Part shown: positions 30,934 through 38,879 of the stretch, one piece after another
How positions within the stretch are numbered: position 1 is the stretch's first letter
How the letters are laid out: the number at the start of each line of letters is the position of its first letter
From: Kiritimatiellales bacterium
GTDB taxonomy: Bacteria > Verrucomicrobiota > Kiritimatiellia > Kiritimatiellales > Pontiellaceae
Length of the DNA stretch: 64,000 nt
Direction: 5' to 3'
Assembly (NCBI GenBank): GCA_003246265.1
Contig: QKAU01000008.1
Coordinates: 1 to 64,000 of the forward strand
Program-made: the position numbers and the translations under genes
Notes under the pieces: generated by a model
Told to the model about the DNA's origin: nothing
Database searches by the model: none
What the model saw: the letters and a program-made list of their open reading frames with translations, nothing else

Positions 30934-33900
30934 ATGAACCTATTCGGAACACCGTTGAAGCGTGGTGTCCTTGCCACCCTCTTTGCCGCCAGCGTCCTGC
31001 CGGCCTTCGCGCTGAAATACAACGACCCGGGAACCACCAACTACATCGGGTGGACGACCAACGACACGCGCCTGAAGGTCGGCGTCGACGAGGCGGACGT
31101 CACCCTGTTCGTGACCAACGGCGGCTACGTCGTCTTCAACGAGGTCTATGTGGGCGAGAACTCCACTTCCACCAGCAACCTGCTGGCCGTGACAGGCGGG
31201 GGCGTGCTCCTCGCCGGGAATGTCGACACCAACAACCTTTCCACCGGGGGCATCGCGGTGGGCGACACCAGCGGCAAGGGCCTGCTCCGGATCGACAACG
31301 CATCGGAGGTTTCCACGGATTACCTCCATGTCGGCCTCGGCTCGAACGAAACAGGCAAGGTCGAAGTCCAGGGCGACGGCCTGCTGCGTATCGAGAACAA
31401 GATCTACGTGGGTTCCAGCGCCAACTCCAACAACGTGGTATCGCTCAAGGACGGCGGCGCCCTCTTCGTCAACGAGGTGTCCGACCTTGTCATCGCCAAC
31501 AAGGCCGGGGCGACCAACCACTTCAACGAAGTCAATGTGGAATCCGCGGGCCGGCTACTGGTCGGCGGCGACGTCAACGCCACCGGCGTCACCGGCACCT
31601 CGAACCTGAACTTCAAGGCCGGGGCGGTGCTCGGCGTGGGCGGCACCCTGACGATCGACGACTCGGCCATCGAGAACAGCCTCAATATCGTGCTGGACGA
31701 CGCCCTTGGCACCAATACAGCCGCATGGAACACCGCCGAAATCTACGTCGGCGACTCCACGGCGAAGAATTCGCTGACCATCACCAACGGGGCCTCGGCG
31801 ACCGCATCCGACATCCTATACGTCGGGAACAAATCCACAGCCACCGACAACTTCGTCGCCGTGGGTGGATCCAACTCCATCCTGGTCGCCAAGGACAAGC
31901 TGCTGGTGGGCGCGTCCGGCAAGCGCAACGCCCTGGAACTCTCCGACGGCGGAGCGGTTGTCGTGGCCCTCGACCTCAAGGCCGGGGTCTCTTCGGGAGC
32001 TGACGGCAACACGATCGCCGTAGGCACCAACGCCGTCCTCGGCGTAGGCGGCAGCGTGGTAGTGGGCGATTTCGGCGCGGCCAACGAGTTCAACATCGAT
32101 GGCGGCCAGGTGGCCGTAACCAACGATGTCGTCGTCGGCGCATCGTCCAGGAACAACCGCTACAACCAGACCTACGGCACCAATGTCGTGGGCGGTTCGT
32201 TCATCATCGGCAAGAACAAGGCCGCCGGCGGCACGACCGGCAGCGTGAACGCCACCTCCGACCCCGCCACCACTGGAAACCGCGCCATCGTCGGCACAGG
32301 CGCCACGCTCGAGATCGCGCAGAACCTGACGGTCGGCAAGGAGGGCAGCGGCAGCATCCTGACGGTCCGCGACGGCGGCATCGTCAACGTGGCCGGCGAC
32401 ACGGTCATCGGCGAGGCGGTCAAGGACAACTACATCTACCTCCAGCGCGACGCCGACACCCGCTTCAACGTGGCCGGCGACCTCGTCGTCGGGAAGAAGG
32501 GCGGCAGCAACCGTTTCGCGGTCTATGGCGGCACCGCCAACATCGGCGGCGACCTGCTCCTTGGCAGCGGCACCGAACAGCACGAAAGCAAGAACTTCAT
32601 CCACCTCGAAACCACCAATGCCGTGCTCAACGTGGCCAACGCCCTGCATGTCGGCGCATCGAATTCGGTCAATACGCTCGACATCGTGGCAGGCGCGATC
32701 GCCAACGCGCAGGACCTGTTCGTCGGTACCTACGCCGGCGTGTCGAACAACATCGTCACGGTAACAGGCAAGGGCTCGCTGCTGAACATCACAAACAACC
32801 TGGCGATCGGATCGGCTACCGGAACGAACAATGCGGTCGATGTGAAGAGCGGCGGCACCCTGTACGTCGGCAACACCATTTCCCTGGCGGCCGGCACCAA
32901 CGGGGTGGGCAGCTCGCTCACCATCGGGAACGGCGGCACGCTCAAGACCCTGGGCTGGGATTTTTCCGGCATGGACACCAACATCGTGTTCCAGGGCGGT
33001 TCCGCCCTGCACCTGCTCGGCTCGCTCTTCGGCACCAACGAGGTGGAGGGTGGCCTTGCCTTCATCCTCGACGGCACGCTTGGAGGAACCAATACGGCGT
33101 GGAACACGGGAACCAATGCCCTGGTGGTCGGACGCGACACCGACCGCAACAGCCTGACCTTGACCAACGGGGCCATGGCCGCCACGGCCACCAACCTCTA
33201 CATCGGGATCGCGTCGAAGAACAACCGGGTCGTCGTCGATGGCACGGGCTCGCTGCTGGACATTGGCGGGAACCTTTCCATCGGCACCGAAACCAACACG
33301 TCGACCCTCAACTTCTTCGGGCAGGTAACCGGCTCGAACACCTTGGAGATCCTGTCGGGCGGCCTGGTGAAGGTAGGCGGAGATGCCGACCTCTTCAACG
33401 GCGCGACCCTGCGGATCGATTCCATCTCGCGGATGGATGTGGCGGGCGACTACAACCAGGACTCCCGCTCCACGCTGGCCGTAGGCGTTAGCACCAACCA
33501 GGCGGCCCCGAACCTGAACGTGGCCGGCCGGGCCAACCTCTCCACCGGATCGAAGCTCTTCGTTTTCAACGACGGCATCGGCAAGAACGACACCAATGTC
33601 GTGCAGAACGTGGTCGTGGCCGGGGAACTGACGATCGACGACCAGGCGGCCTCCACGCGCCTGCTGCTGGACCGCGTCACCATCGCCACCAACCTCCTGC
33701 TCGGATTCAATGTCACCGTGTCGAACGGGACGGCGATCGTGCTCGACAACTTCATCGTCCGTTCCATCGGCGAAGCCGCCGGACTCGACGGCCAGGTGCT
33801 GGCCGTGGCCGGGGAGATCGAATCCCTGCGGGCCGGCGGGGATCCCGCGGCATCCAACATGTACGCTGTCATCCAGGGGCTGACCGATGCCGAAGCCAAC

Positions 33901-34899
33901 CAGGCCCTGCGCAACTTCTACGGCGAGAAGGAGAGCTCCGTCCCGTCGCACAACGTGATCAACATGGGCATCCAGTCGGTGGCCGAACGGCTCACCATGC
34001 GGGCCGACAACACCCGCGCGCGCATGGGCATGGCATCGGCCGCGGATACCGCCCCCCAGGGGGCTGGCGGGCCGCATATGCCGCACCAGGAACTCCAGGG
34101 ATGGCTGACCGGATACGGCACATGGTCGGACAAGAAGGCGGCGGACGGCTTCAACGGATACGAAGGAAGCCTTGGCGGCTTCCTGATCGGCGCGGACGCC
34201 TCCGTCGCGGACAACGTGCTGGTGGGCGTGGCGGGCGGTTCCGGCAGTGGATCGATCGACGGCGACAACGGCTCTTCGACCGACACGCGCACCACCCACA
34301 TCGCCGGCTATCTCTCGATGGGGACGAAGGATTGGTTTGGCGATGCAAGCATCATCTATGGCGGAAGCTCGGTCGACAGCACGCTGGGCACCACGTTCGA
34401 CACGAAGGCCCAATACGATGCGCAGAACATCGCCTTCTACGTGGGCGGAGGCAAGGAACTCATCGGAAACTACCTGGTCTTCACCCCCCAGGCTTCGCTG
34501 CTGGCCAACTACTACAAGCAGGACGGCTACACGGAAAAGGCCTCGAACGCCGTGGGCCGGCAGGTCGACAGCTTCGACACGCTCTATGTGCAGGGTGCCG
34601 TGGGCGGCAGCCTGGCGCTCTACACCTCCCTTGGCGAGATGTCGTTCAAGCCCGAGATCCGCGCCTTCTGGCTCCATGAGTTCAACGCCAAGGAGGAGGA
34701 CCTGGCCTACATGCTCATCGGCGGCACCGGCTCCTACAACCTGCAGCTCCAGGCCCCCGAGGAGGATATCCTGAAACTGGGCGTCGGGCTCTCGACCAAG
34801 CTCGGGGAATACCTCGAGCTGCGTGCCGACCTGGACGGCCGCTGGGGCAGCGACTACAGCGACCACACCCTGCTGGGCTCGATCCGCTACCAGTTCTAG
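30934..34899 (+). CDS. Large autotransporter with repetitive beta-helix passenger
   Basis: 1321 residues from ATG 30934 (CAGGGAG upstream). The signal peptide ends near residue 26 (SVLPAFA). The passenger (about 30-950) is built of repeated units with recurring elements such as LYVGNKST, LVVGKKGGSN, LHVGASNSVN and LAIGSATGTNN followed by GG-L turns, the pattern of autotransporter-associated beta-helix repeats. The barrel (about 1055-1321) opens LQGWLTGYGTWS, contains DGYTEKASNAVGRQVD, and ends GSIRYQF. It is the close paralog of the gene at 25726. A candidate promoter and leader hairpin precede it, and a double-hairpin repeat follows. Likely a surface-exposed or shed protein; binding partner unknown. 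Confidence 0.88.
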   Translation: MNLFGTPLKRGVLATLFAASVLPAFALKYNDPGTTNYIGWTTNDTRLKVGVDEADVTLFVTNGGYVVFNEVYVGENSTSTSNLLAVTGGGVLLAGNVDTNNLSTGGIAVGDTSGKGLLRIDNASEVSTDYLHVGLGSNETGKVEVQGDGLLRIENKIYVGSSANSNNVVSLKDGGALFVNEVSDLVIANKAGATNHFNEVNVESAGRLLVGGDVNATGVTGTSNLNFKAGAVLGVGGTLTIDDSAIENSLNIVLDDALGTNTAAWNTAEIYVGDSTAKNSLTITNGASATASDILYVGNKSTATDNFVAVGGSNSILVAKDKLLVGASGKRNALELSDGGAVVVALDLKAGVSSGADGNTIAVGTNAVLGVGGSVVVGDFGAANEFNIDGGQVAVTNDVVVGASSRNNRYNQTYGTNVVGGSFIIGKNKAAGGTTGSVNATSDPATTGNRAIVGTGATLEIAQNLTVGKEGSGSILTVRDGGIVNVAGDTVIGEAVKDNYIYLQRDADTRFNVAGDLVVGKKGGSNRFAVYGGTANIGGDLLLGSGTEQHESKNFIHLETTNAVLNVANALHVGASNSVNTLDIVAGAIANAQDLFVGTYAGVSNNIVTVTGKGSLLNITNNLAIGSATGTNNAVDVKSGGTLYVGNTISLAAGTNGVGSSLTIGNGGTLKTLGWDFSGMDTNIVFQGGSALHLLGSLFGTNEVEGGLAFILDGTLGGTNTAWNTGTNALVVGRDTDRNSLTLTNGAMAATATNLYIGIASKNNRVVVDGTGSLLDIGGNLSIGTETNTSTLNFFGQVTGSNTLEILSGGLVKVGGDADLFNGATLRIDSISRMDVAGDYNQDSRSTLAVGVSTNQAAPNLNVAGRANLSTGSKLFVFNDGIGKNDTNVVQNVVVAGELTIDDQAASTRLLLDRVTIATNLLLGFNVTVSNGTAIVLDNFIVRSIGEAAGLDGQVLAVAGEIESLRAGGDPAASNMYAVIQGLTDAEANQALRNFYGEKESSVPSHNVINMGIQSVAERLTMRADNTRARMGMASAADTAPQGAGGPHMPHQELQGWLTGYGTWSDKKAADGFNGYEGSLGGFLIGADASVADNVLVGVAGGSGSGSIDGDNGSSTDTRTTHIAGYLSMGTKDWFGDASIIYGGSSVDSTLGTTFDTKAQYDAQNIAFYVGGGKELIGNYLVFTPQASLLANYYKQDGYTEKASNAVGRQVDSFDTLYVQGAVGGSLALYTSLGEMSFKPEIRAFWLHEFNAKEEDLAYMLIGGTGSYNLQLQAPEEDILKLGVGLSTKLGEYLELRADLDGRWGSDYSDHTLLGSIRYQF

Positions 34900-34917
34900 G
34901 AATGATTGTTTGTGCGA

Positions 34918-34973
34918 GGTAGGGCGGTGGGGCCCCACTCCGCCACGGACGGCTGGGGACAGCCGTCCCTACC
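34918..34973. repeat. Double-hairpin repeat, copy 2
   Basis: Same plan as copy 1. Hairpin B (34947-34968) is here a perfect 9-bp stem, GGACGGCTG with CAGCCGTCC, four-base loop. Hairpin A (34923-34944) pairs GGCGG with CCGCC and TGG with CCA, with a small bulge. GGTAGGG at the left end pairs with CCCTACC at the right end. It sits in the short gap between the third autotransporter and the convergent FAH gene, whose stop is at 34977, and may serve as their transcription end. Confidence 0.7.
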
Positions 34974-34976
34974 TTC

Positions 34977-35825
34977 TTACAGCACTTCGCAACGTTGCGC
35001 CCCCAGCCCATCGACGCCGATTTCGACCACGTCGCCCTGCTTCAGCACCACCGGCGGATTGCGTGCGGAACCAATACCTGGCGGGGTTCCGGTGGCGATG
35101 ACGTCGCCGGGCAGCAGGGTCATGCCCCGGGAAATGTGCGCGATCAGGAACGGGATGCCGAACATCATGTCGCCCGCCAACGCCTCCTGCATCGCCTGCC
35201 CGTTCAGCGTCTGCCACACGCGCAAACCGGCCGTTCCGGGAACCTCGTCCGGGGTTGAGAGGAAAGGGCCCATGGGGCAGAAGGTGTCGAACCCCTTGCC
35301 GCGGAACCACTGGCCCGCGGACTTTTGCACCACCCGCTCGGTGACATCGTTAAGCACGGTATAGCCGGCCACATGCGCGGAGGCGTCCTCCTCCCGGACC
35401 ATCGAGGCCCGCTTTCCGATGACCACCGCAAGTTCGGCTTCGGCGTCGACCACCTGCGCCCCTTCGGGCAGGACAATGGGATCGAACGGCCCGGTGATAG
35501 CGGTCGTGGCCTTGGAAAAGAGCACGGGCTGTTGGGGAATGGCATGGCCGAACTCCCTGGCGTGAGCCGCGTAGTTCGCGCCCACGCAGATGATCTTGGA
35601 TGGACGGGCCACGGGCGCCCCCAGCCGTACCGATCCGGCAGGAACATACGTGGCGCCCGGATCACCCATCAGCGCACGAAGCTGCGCCATTCCGTCGTGG
35701 GCAAAGAAGTGCTCGTTGTAGTCCTCGATATGGAAAGCCAGGGCCCGCACATCGAGGATGCGTCCATCCCCCATCCAGATCCCGGGCCGCTCTTTTCCCT
35801 TTTCCCCGAACCGCACCAGCTTCAT
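34977..35825 (-). CDS. Fumarylacetoacetate hydrolase family protein
   Basis: 282 residues from ATG 35825, preceded by GGAGG; a 19-codon extension upstream is unlikely. The small N-terminal domain (1-70) begins MKLVRFGEKGKERPGIW, as in FAH enzymes that hydrolyse 2,4-diketo-3-deoxy-sugar acids or act on ureidoglycolate and hydroxymuconate-type compounds. The catalytic FAH domain has the metal-binding E-x-E in VDAEAELAVVIG and later GDVIATGTPPGIG. In an alga-feeding bacterium a role in L-fucose or L-rhamnose acid breakdown is attractive, but none of the other pathway enzymes is adjacent, so the reaction stays open. It is head-to-head with the SRAP gene, 31 bases between start codons. Confidence 0.85.
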   Translation of the reverse strand: MKLVRFGEKGKERPGIWMGDGRILDVRALAFHIEDYNEHFFAHDGMAQLRALMGDPGATYVPAGSVRLGAPVARPSKIICVGANYAAHAREFGHAIPQQPVLFSKATTAITGPFDPIVLPEGAQVVDAEAELAVVIGKRASMVREEDASAHVAGYTVLNDVTERVVQKSAGQWFRGKGFDTFCPMGPFLSTPDEVPGTAGLRVWQTLNGQAMQEALAGDMMFGIPFLIAHISRGMTLLPGDVIATGTPPGIGSARNPPVVLKQGDVVEIGVDGLGAQRCEVL

Positions 35826-35856
35826 ACTGCCTCCAACATCGATGCGGAAAACTAGG

Positions 35857-36459
35857 ATGTGCGGACGTTTTACACAAACCAAAAGCCGCGAGGAGGTATT
35901 GGTGGAACTCGGCGAGATCGAGCTCCCGCCCCTGTTCCAGCGCCGCTACAACATCGCCCCGACCCAGCAGGCGGCCATCCTGCGCCAGGACGCCGAGGCC
36001 CGTGCCATGGCGTGCACCTGGGGCTTCGACCTTCCCGGATCGGGAGCTCCGGCCATCAATGCCCGATGCGAAACCCTGCGCGAGAAACCCCTCTTCAGGG
36101 ATCTGGTCGACCGGAACCGCTGCCTGGTGATCGCCGACGGCTTCTACGAATGGAAGGCCCGGCAGCCCTACTATTTCCAGTTGGACGGAGGATCCCTCTT
36201 CGCCTTTGCCGGGTTGTGGCGCGACGACCGTTTCGTCATCCTCACCCGCGCGGCCGACGCCAGCATGCAGGGAATCCACCACCGCATGCCGATCATCTTC
36301 CCGCTTGCCGACGGACGGAGCTGGCTGGAAGGATTCCATATTCCCGCATCGCCGCCCACGCTGGTGGCCCGGCCCGTCTCCCGGCGCGTCAACTCCGTCG
36401 CCCACGACGACCCCGCCTGCCTCGGCCCCTCTGAGGTGCAGGAGAATCTCGACCTATAA
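35857..36459 (+). CDS. SRAP (YedK/HMCES) abasic-site protein
   Basis: 200 residues. SRAP proteins form a covalent DNA-protein crosslink at abasic sites in single-stranded DNA, shielding them from strand breakage. The start must be ATG 35857 because the catalytic Cys is residue 2 (MCGRF). Other active-site residues are visible: Asn and Arg in INARCE, Glu in DGFYEWK and His in HHRMP. RYNIAPTQ is the family hallmark. The 31-base gap to the divergent FAH start is too small for two full promoters, so they overlap or one lies inside the other gene. No SOS box was recognised. Confidence 0.94.
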   Translation: MCGRFTQTKSREEVLVELGEIELPPLFQRRYNIAPTQQAAILRQDAEARAMACTWGFDLPGSGAPAINARCETLREKPLFRDLVDRNRCLVIADGFYEWKARQPYYFQLDGGSLFAFAGLWRDDRFVILTRAADASMQGIHHRMPIIFPLADGRSWLEGFHIPASPPTLVARPVSRRVNSVAHDDPACLGPSEVQENLDL

Positions 36460-36699
36460 CCGGATCATACGGCTGATGGATGGGGATGAAGGGGTCGTCC
36501 GGGCCGTATGCCGCCTCAGTCTGCTTGGAAACCCAGCGTGTGCGGCTGCGCTCGGCCAGCCGCTTGATCCACCTATAGCGATTTCCCAGAAGAAGCTAGC
36601 CTTCCGTTTCTTATTAATTGCAATCCTTCATATATGCCCTTTGGGCATCTGCAAAACCCCGCGACATTTGCAGTACACGTTTCCAGTTCGGGGTTGTGC

Positions 36700-36728
36700 T
36701 TGTTTCTCCCATGGTAGTCATCTACATT
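36700..36728 (+). promoter_or_regulatory. Candidate promoter of aroQ
   Basis: TTGTTT (36700-36705), 17-base spacer, TACATT (36723-36728), again near a GGGTTGT string (36691-36697). It would give a leader of only about 15 bases before ATG 36750, with GGAGG at 36740-36744 inside it. The rest of the 290-base gap 36460-36749 holds an ATGCCC/GGGCAT hairpin but no gene. Confidence 0.4.
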
Positions 36729-36749
36729 CCGGACACATCGGAGGATGGC

Positions 36750-37196
36750 ATGAAGATCCTGGTCCTGAACGGCCCCAACCTGAACCTGCTCGGAACGCGC
36801 GAGCCGGAAATCTACGGTATTGAAACGCTGGCCGACATCGAAGCGGAGATGAAGGCGTGCGCCGACCGGCTGGGTGGCGGCATTTCAATCGAGTTCCGGC
36901 AGACGAACTCGGAGGCGGAACTGATTACCTGGATCGGCGCCACCCGCGGCGAGTACGACGGCATCATCATCAATCCCGCCGCGCTGACCCATACCAGCCT
37001 CGGAGTGTGCGACGCCCTGAAGGCCGTTGCGGACAAGGTTCCCGCCGTGGAAGTGCACCTCAGCAACACCCATCGCCGCGAGGAGATCCGGCACAAGAGT
37101 CTCACGGCACCCGCCTGCGTTGGCCAGATCATGGGTTTCCAGGGATTCGGCTACTCCTTGGCGCTGCGGGCGATCGTCCACCACCTCAAGGGCTAG
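36750..37196 (+). CDS. aroQ: Type II 3-dehydroquinate dehydratase
   Basis: 148 residues, the normal size of this dodecameric enzyme. It converts 3-dehydroquinate to 3-dehydroshikimate in the shikimate pathway. ATG 36750 follows GGAGG and opens the typical KILVLNGPNLNLLGTREPEIYG, whose Tyr is the catalytic base; Asn in INPAALTHTS and His in VHLSNTHRREEIRHKS complete the site. A 44-codon upstream extension in the same frame is not conserved-looking and crosses the candidate promoter. It stands alone and converges with holB, 11 bases between stops. No other aromatic pathway gene is nearby. Confidence 0.97.
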   Translation: MKILVLNGPNLNLLGTREPEIYGIETLADIEAEMKACADRLGGGISIEFRQTNSEAELITWIGATRGEYDGIIINPAALTHTSLGVCDALKAVADKVPAVEVHLSNTHRREEIRHKSLTAPACVGQIMGFQGFGYSLALRAIVHHLKG

Positions 37197-37207
37197 GGCG
37201 GCGCAGC

Positions 37208-38197
37208 CTATCCATTCCGGACCAGCTGACGAAAGGCCTCGTCGAAGATATGCTGGTCGGGAATGTTTCGTTCCTGCCGACGCGCCATACCCTCGACGAT
37301 TTCGACGGCCTGGAGCGCACTGGCCTGCGTATGCCGGGCGGCCTGGCCTATCAGGACGGCGCTGTCGCTCGCAAAGAGCAGATGGCCCGGCTCCACCCGG
37401 CTTGCCAGCAGCAGGACATCGCGGTGCCAATCAGCCATCACGCGGAACACATCGGACTGGACCTCCTTGAGCCGGGCGTTGGTGCGTGCTTCCACGACCT
37501 TCTTGAGCTTCTCCTCGTCCATCTCCCCGGCCATCCGTCCCATTTCGGTCTCCACCTCTTCGGCAAGCACGGCCTTGACCGTATCGAACAGCCCCTTGAA
37601 CCGTCCGGCCAGCCGGGCGGCGTCGAGGCCGCTGGAAGGCGGCAATTCGTGGAGGATGCCCATCAACGCCTCTCGCCACCCGGCCTCCTCCGAAGGCTTG
37701 CCCGCGGCCGGCAGCACAATCTTCTGGCAACGCGAAAGGATCGTGGGCAGCAGGCTTTGCGGGGAATCGGTGACCAGCAGCAGCAGGCTTTTCGAGGGGG
37801 GTTCTTCGAGGGTTTTAAGCAGCGTGTTTTCAGAACTGGGGTTCATGCAGTCGGCGGAGAGGACGACCCCGGCCTTCCATCCGCCGGCGAAGGCGGTTTG
37901 CGCCATGCGCTGGATCAGCGCCCTGACCTCGTCGGCAAGAATCTGCCGGGACTTGCTTTGGGGCTCCACCCATAGGATGTCGGCATGCTTATGCGAGTCC
38001 ACCAGACGGCATCCCGCGCAGCGGTGGCAGGGCTTCTCTTCCTCCATGCAGAAGAGCAGCTTGAGGATCGATTCCGCAAAGGTTCGTCCGTTTCCACGCG
38101 GCGACCCCACGATGACATAGGCGTGTCCAAGGCGCCCCGCGGCATATCCGTTACGGATGCCCGCCCACGCCTCGGTGCTGTAGTCGACCGCTTCCAT
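37208..38197 (-). CDS. holB: DNA polymerase III delta-prime subunit
   Basis: 329 residues. Delta-prime is the stator of the clamp loader that places the sliding clamp on DNA. The AAA+ fold shows HAYVIVGSPRGNGRT with a degenerate P-loop, the four-Cys zinc module in FCMEEEKPCHRCAGCRL, and the sensor region PSSENTLLKTLEEPP. The C-terminal collar is divergent. ATG 38197 begins one base after the tmk stop, so the two are tightly coupled, a common tmk-holB arrangement. It ends a minus-strand run that also includes cysS, rsfS and nadD. Confidence 0.9.
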   Translation of the reverse strand: MEAVDYSTEAWAGIRNGYAAGRLGHAYVIVGSPRGNGRTFAESILKLLFCMEEEKPCHRCAGCRLVDSHKHADILWVEPQSKSRQILADEVRALIQRMAQTAFAGGWKAGVVLSADCMNPSSENTLLKTLEEPPSKSLLLLVTDSPQSLLPTILSRCQKIVLPAAGKPSEEAGWREALMGILHELPPSSGLDAARLAGRFKGLFDTVKAVLAEEVETEMGRMAGEMDEEKLKKVVEARTNARLKEVQSDVFRVMADWHRDVLLLASRVEPGHLLFASDSAVLIGQAARHTQASALQAVEIVEGMARRQERNIPDQHIFDEAFRQLVRNG

Positions 38198-38198
38198 G

Positions 38199-38837
38199 CT
38201 ACAGGAACCGCTCCTTCACCAGCATCCAGACCTCGGAGGCCACTACCTCGATGGGACGGTCGGAATCCAGGAGGTGGATGCGCCCGGGCTCCCGCTTCGC
38301 CAAACGGCGGTAGCCATCGCGAACCCGCTGATGGAACTCGATCGCCTCGCGCTCGAAACGGTCGTGTGCGCCGTCCTCGTCCCGGTAGCGCTGCCGTAGC
38401 CGCAGGAATCCGCACTCGACGTCCAGGTCCAGCACCACCGTCAGGTCGGGCTTGCGCCCCCCGATGGCAAAGTCATTGATGCGGTCCAGCGTATCGATGT
38501 CCATGCCGCGGGCAAAACCCTGGTAGGCCATGGTAGAATCGATGAAGCGATCGCACAGGACCCACGCGCCCCGTTCAAGGGCCGGCAGGATCAGCGCGCC
38601 CATGAGCTGCGCCCGGCTGGCGGCAAAAAGCATCAGTTCGGCCCGTGGCAGGGGCGACTCGCCGGCGGCGTCGTGCTGGAGAATGCCGCGGATCGACTCG
38701 CCGACCGGCGTTCCACCCGGTTCGCGGGTCATGGCCACCTCGATCCCGAGGGATTCCAGCTTTTCGGCCAGCAGCCGAATCTGGGTCGACTTCCCGCTAC
38801 CTTCCGGCCCTTCGAAGGTGATGAACCTGCCACTCAT
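38199..38837 (-). CDS. tmk: Thymidylate kinase
   Basis: 212 residues from ATG 38837, nine bases after AGGAAGGG; an ATG seven codons earlier (38858) is possible but has a poorer ribosome site. It phosphorylates dTMP to dTDP. Visible motifs are the P-loop FEGPEGSGKST, the substrate-binding DRFIDSTMAYQG, and a LID region with YRDEDGAHDRFE. It lies 42 bases after cysS and one base before holB. Confidence 0.96.
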   Translation of the reverse strand: MSGRFITFEGPEGSGKSTQIRLLAEKLESLGIEVAMTREPGGTPVGESIRGILQHDAAGESPLPRAELMLFAASRAQLMGALILPALERGAWVLCDRFIDSTMAYQGFARGMDIDTLDRINDFAIGGRKPDLTVVLDLDVECGFLRLRQRYRDEDGAHDRFEREAIEFHQRVRDGYRRLAKREPGRIHLLDSDRPIEVVASEVWMLVKERFL

Positions 38838-38879
38838 GTTGCGCGACCCTTCCTTCATCGGCCGCCCCGCGGGGAGGCG

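Noticed and set aside
22871..34899. Tandem repeats in passengers as a CRISPR or satellite array
   Set aside because: The repetition is at protein level within coding frames, with degenerate units and no identical DNA repeats plus spacers.
36460..36749. Possible small gene or tRNA in the gap before aroQ
   Set aside because: No cloverleaf, no frame with a ribosome site; an in-frame extension of aroQ through it is not conserved-looking.
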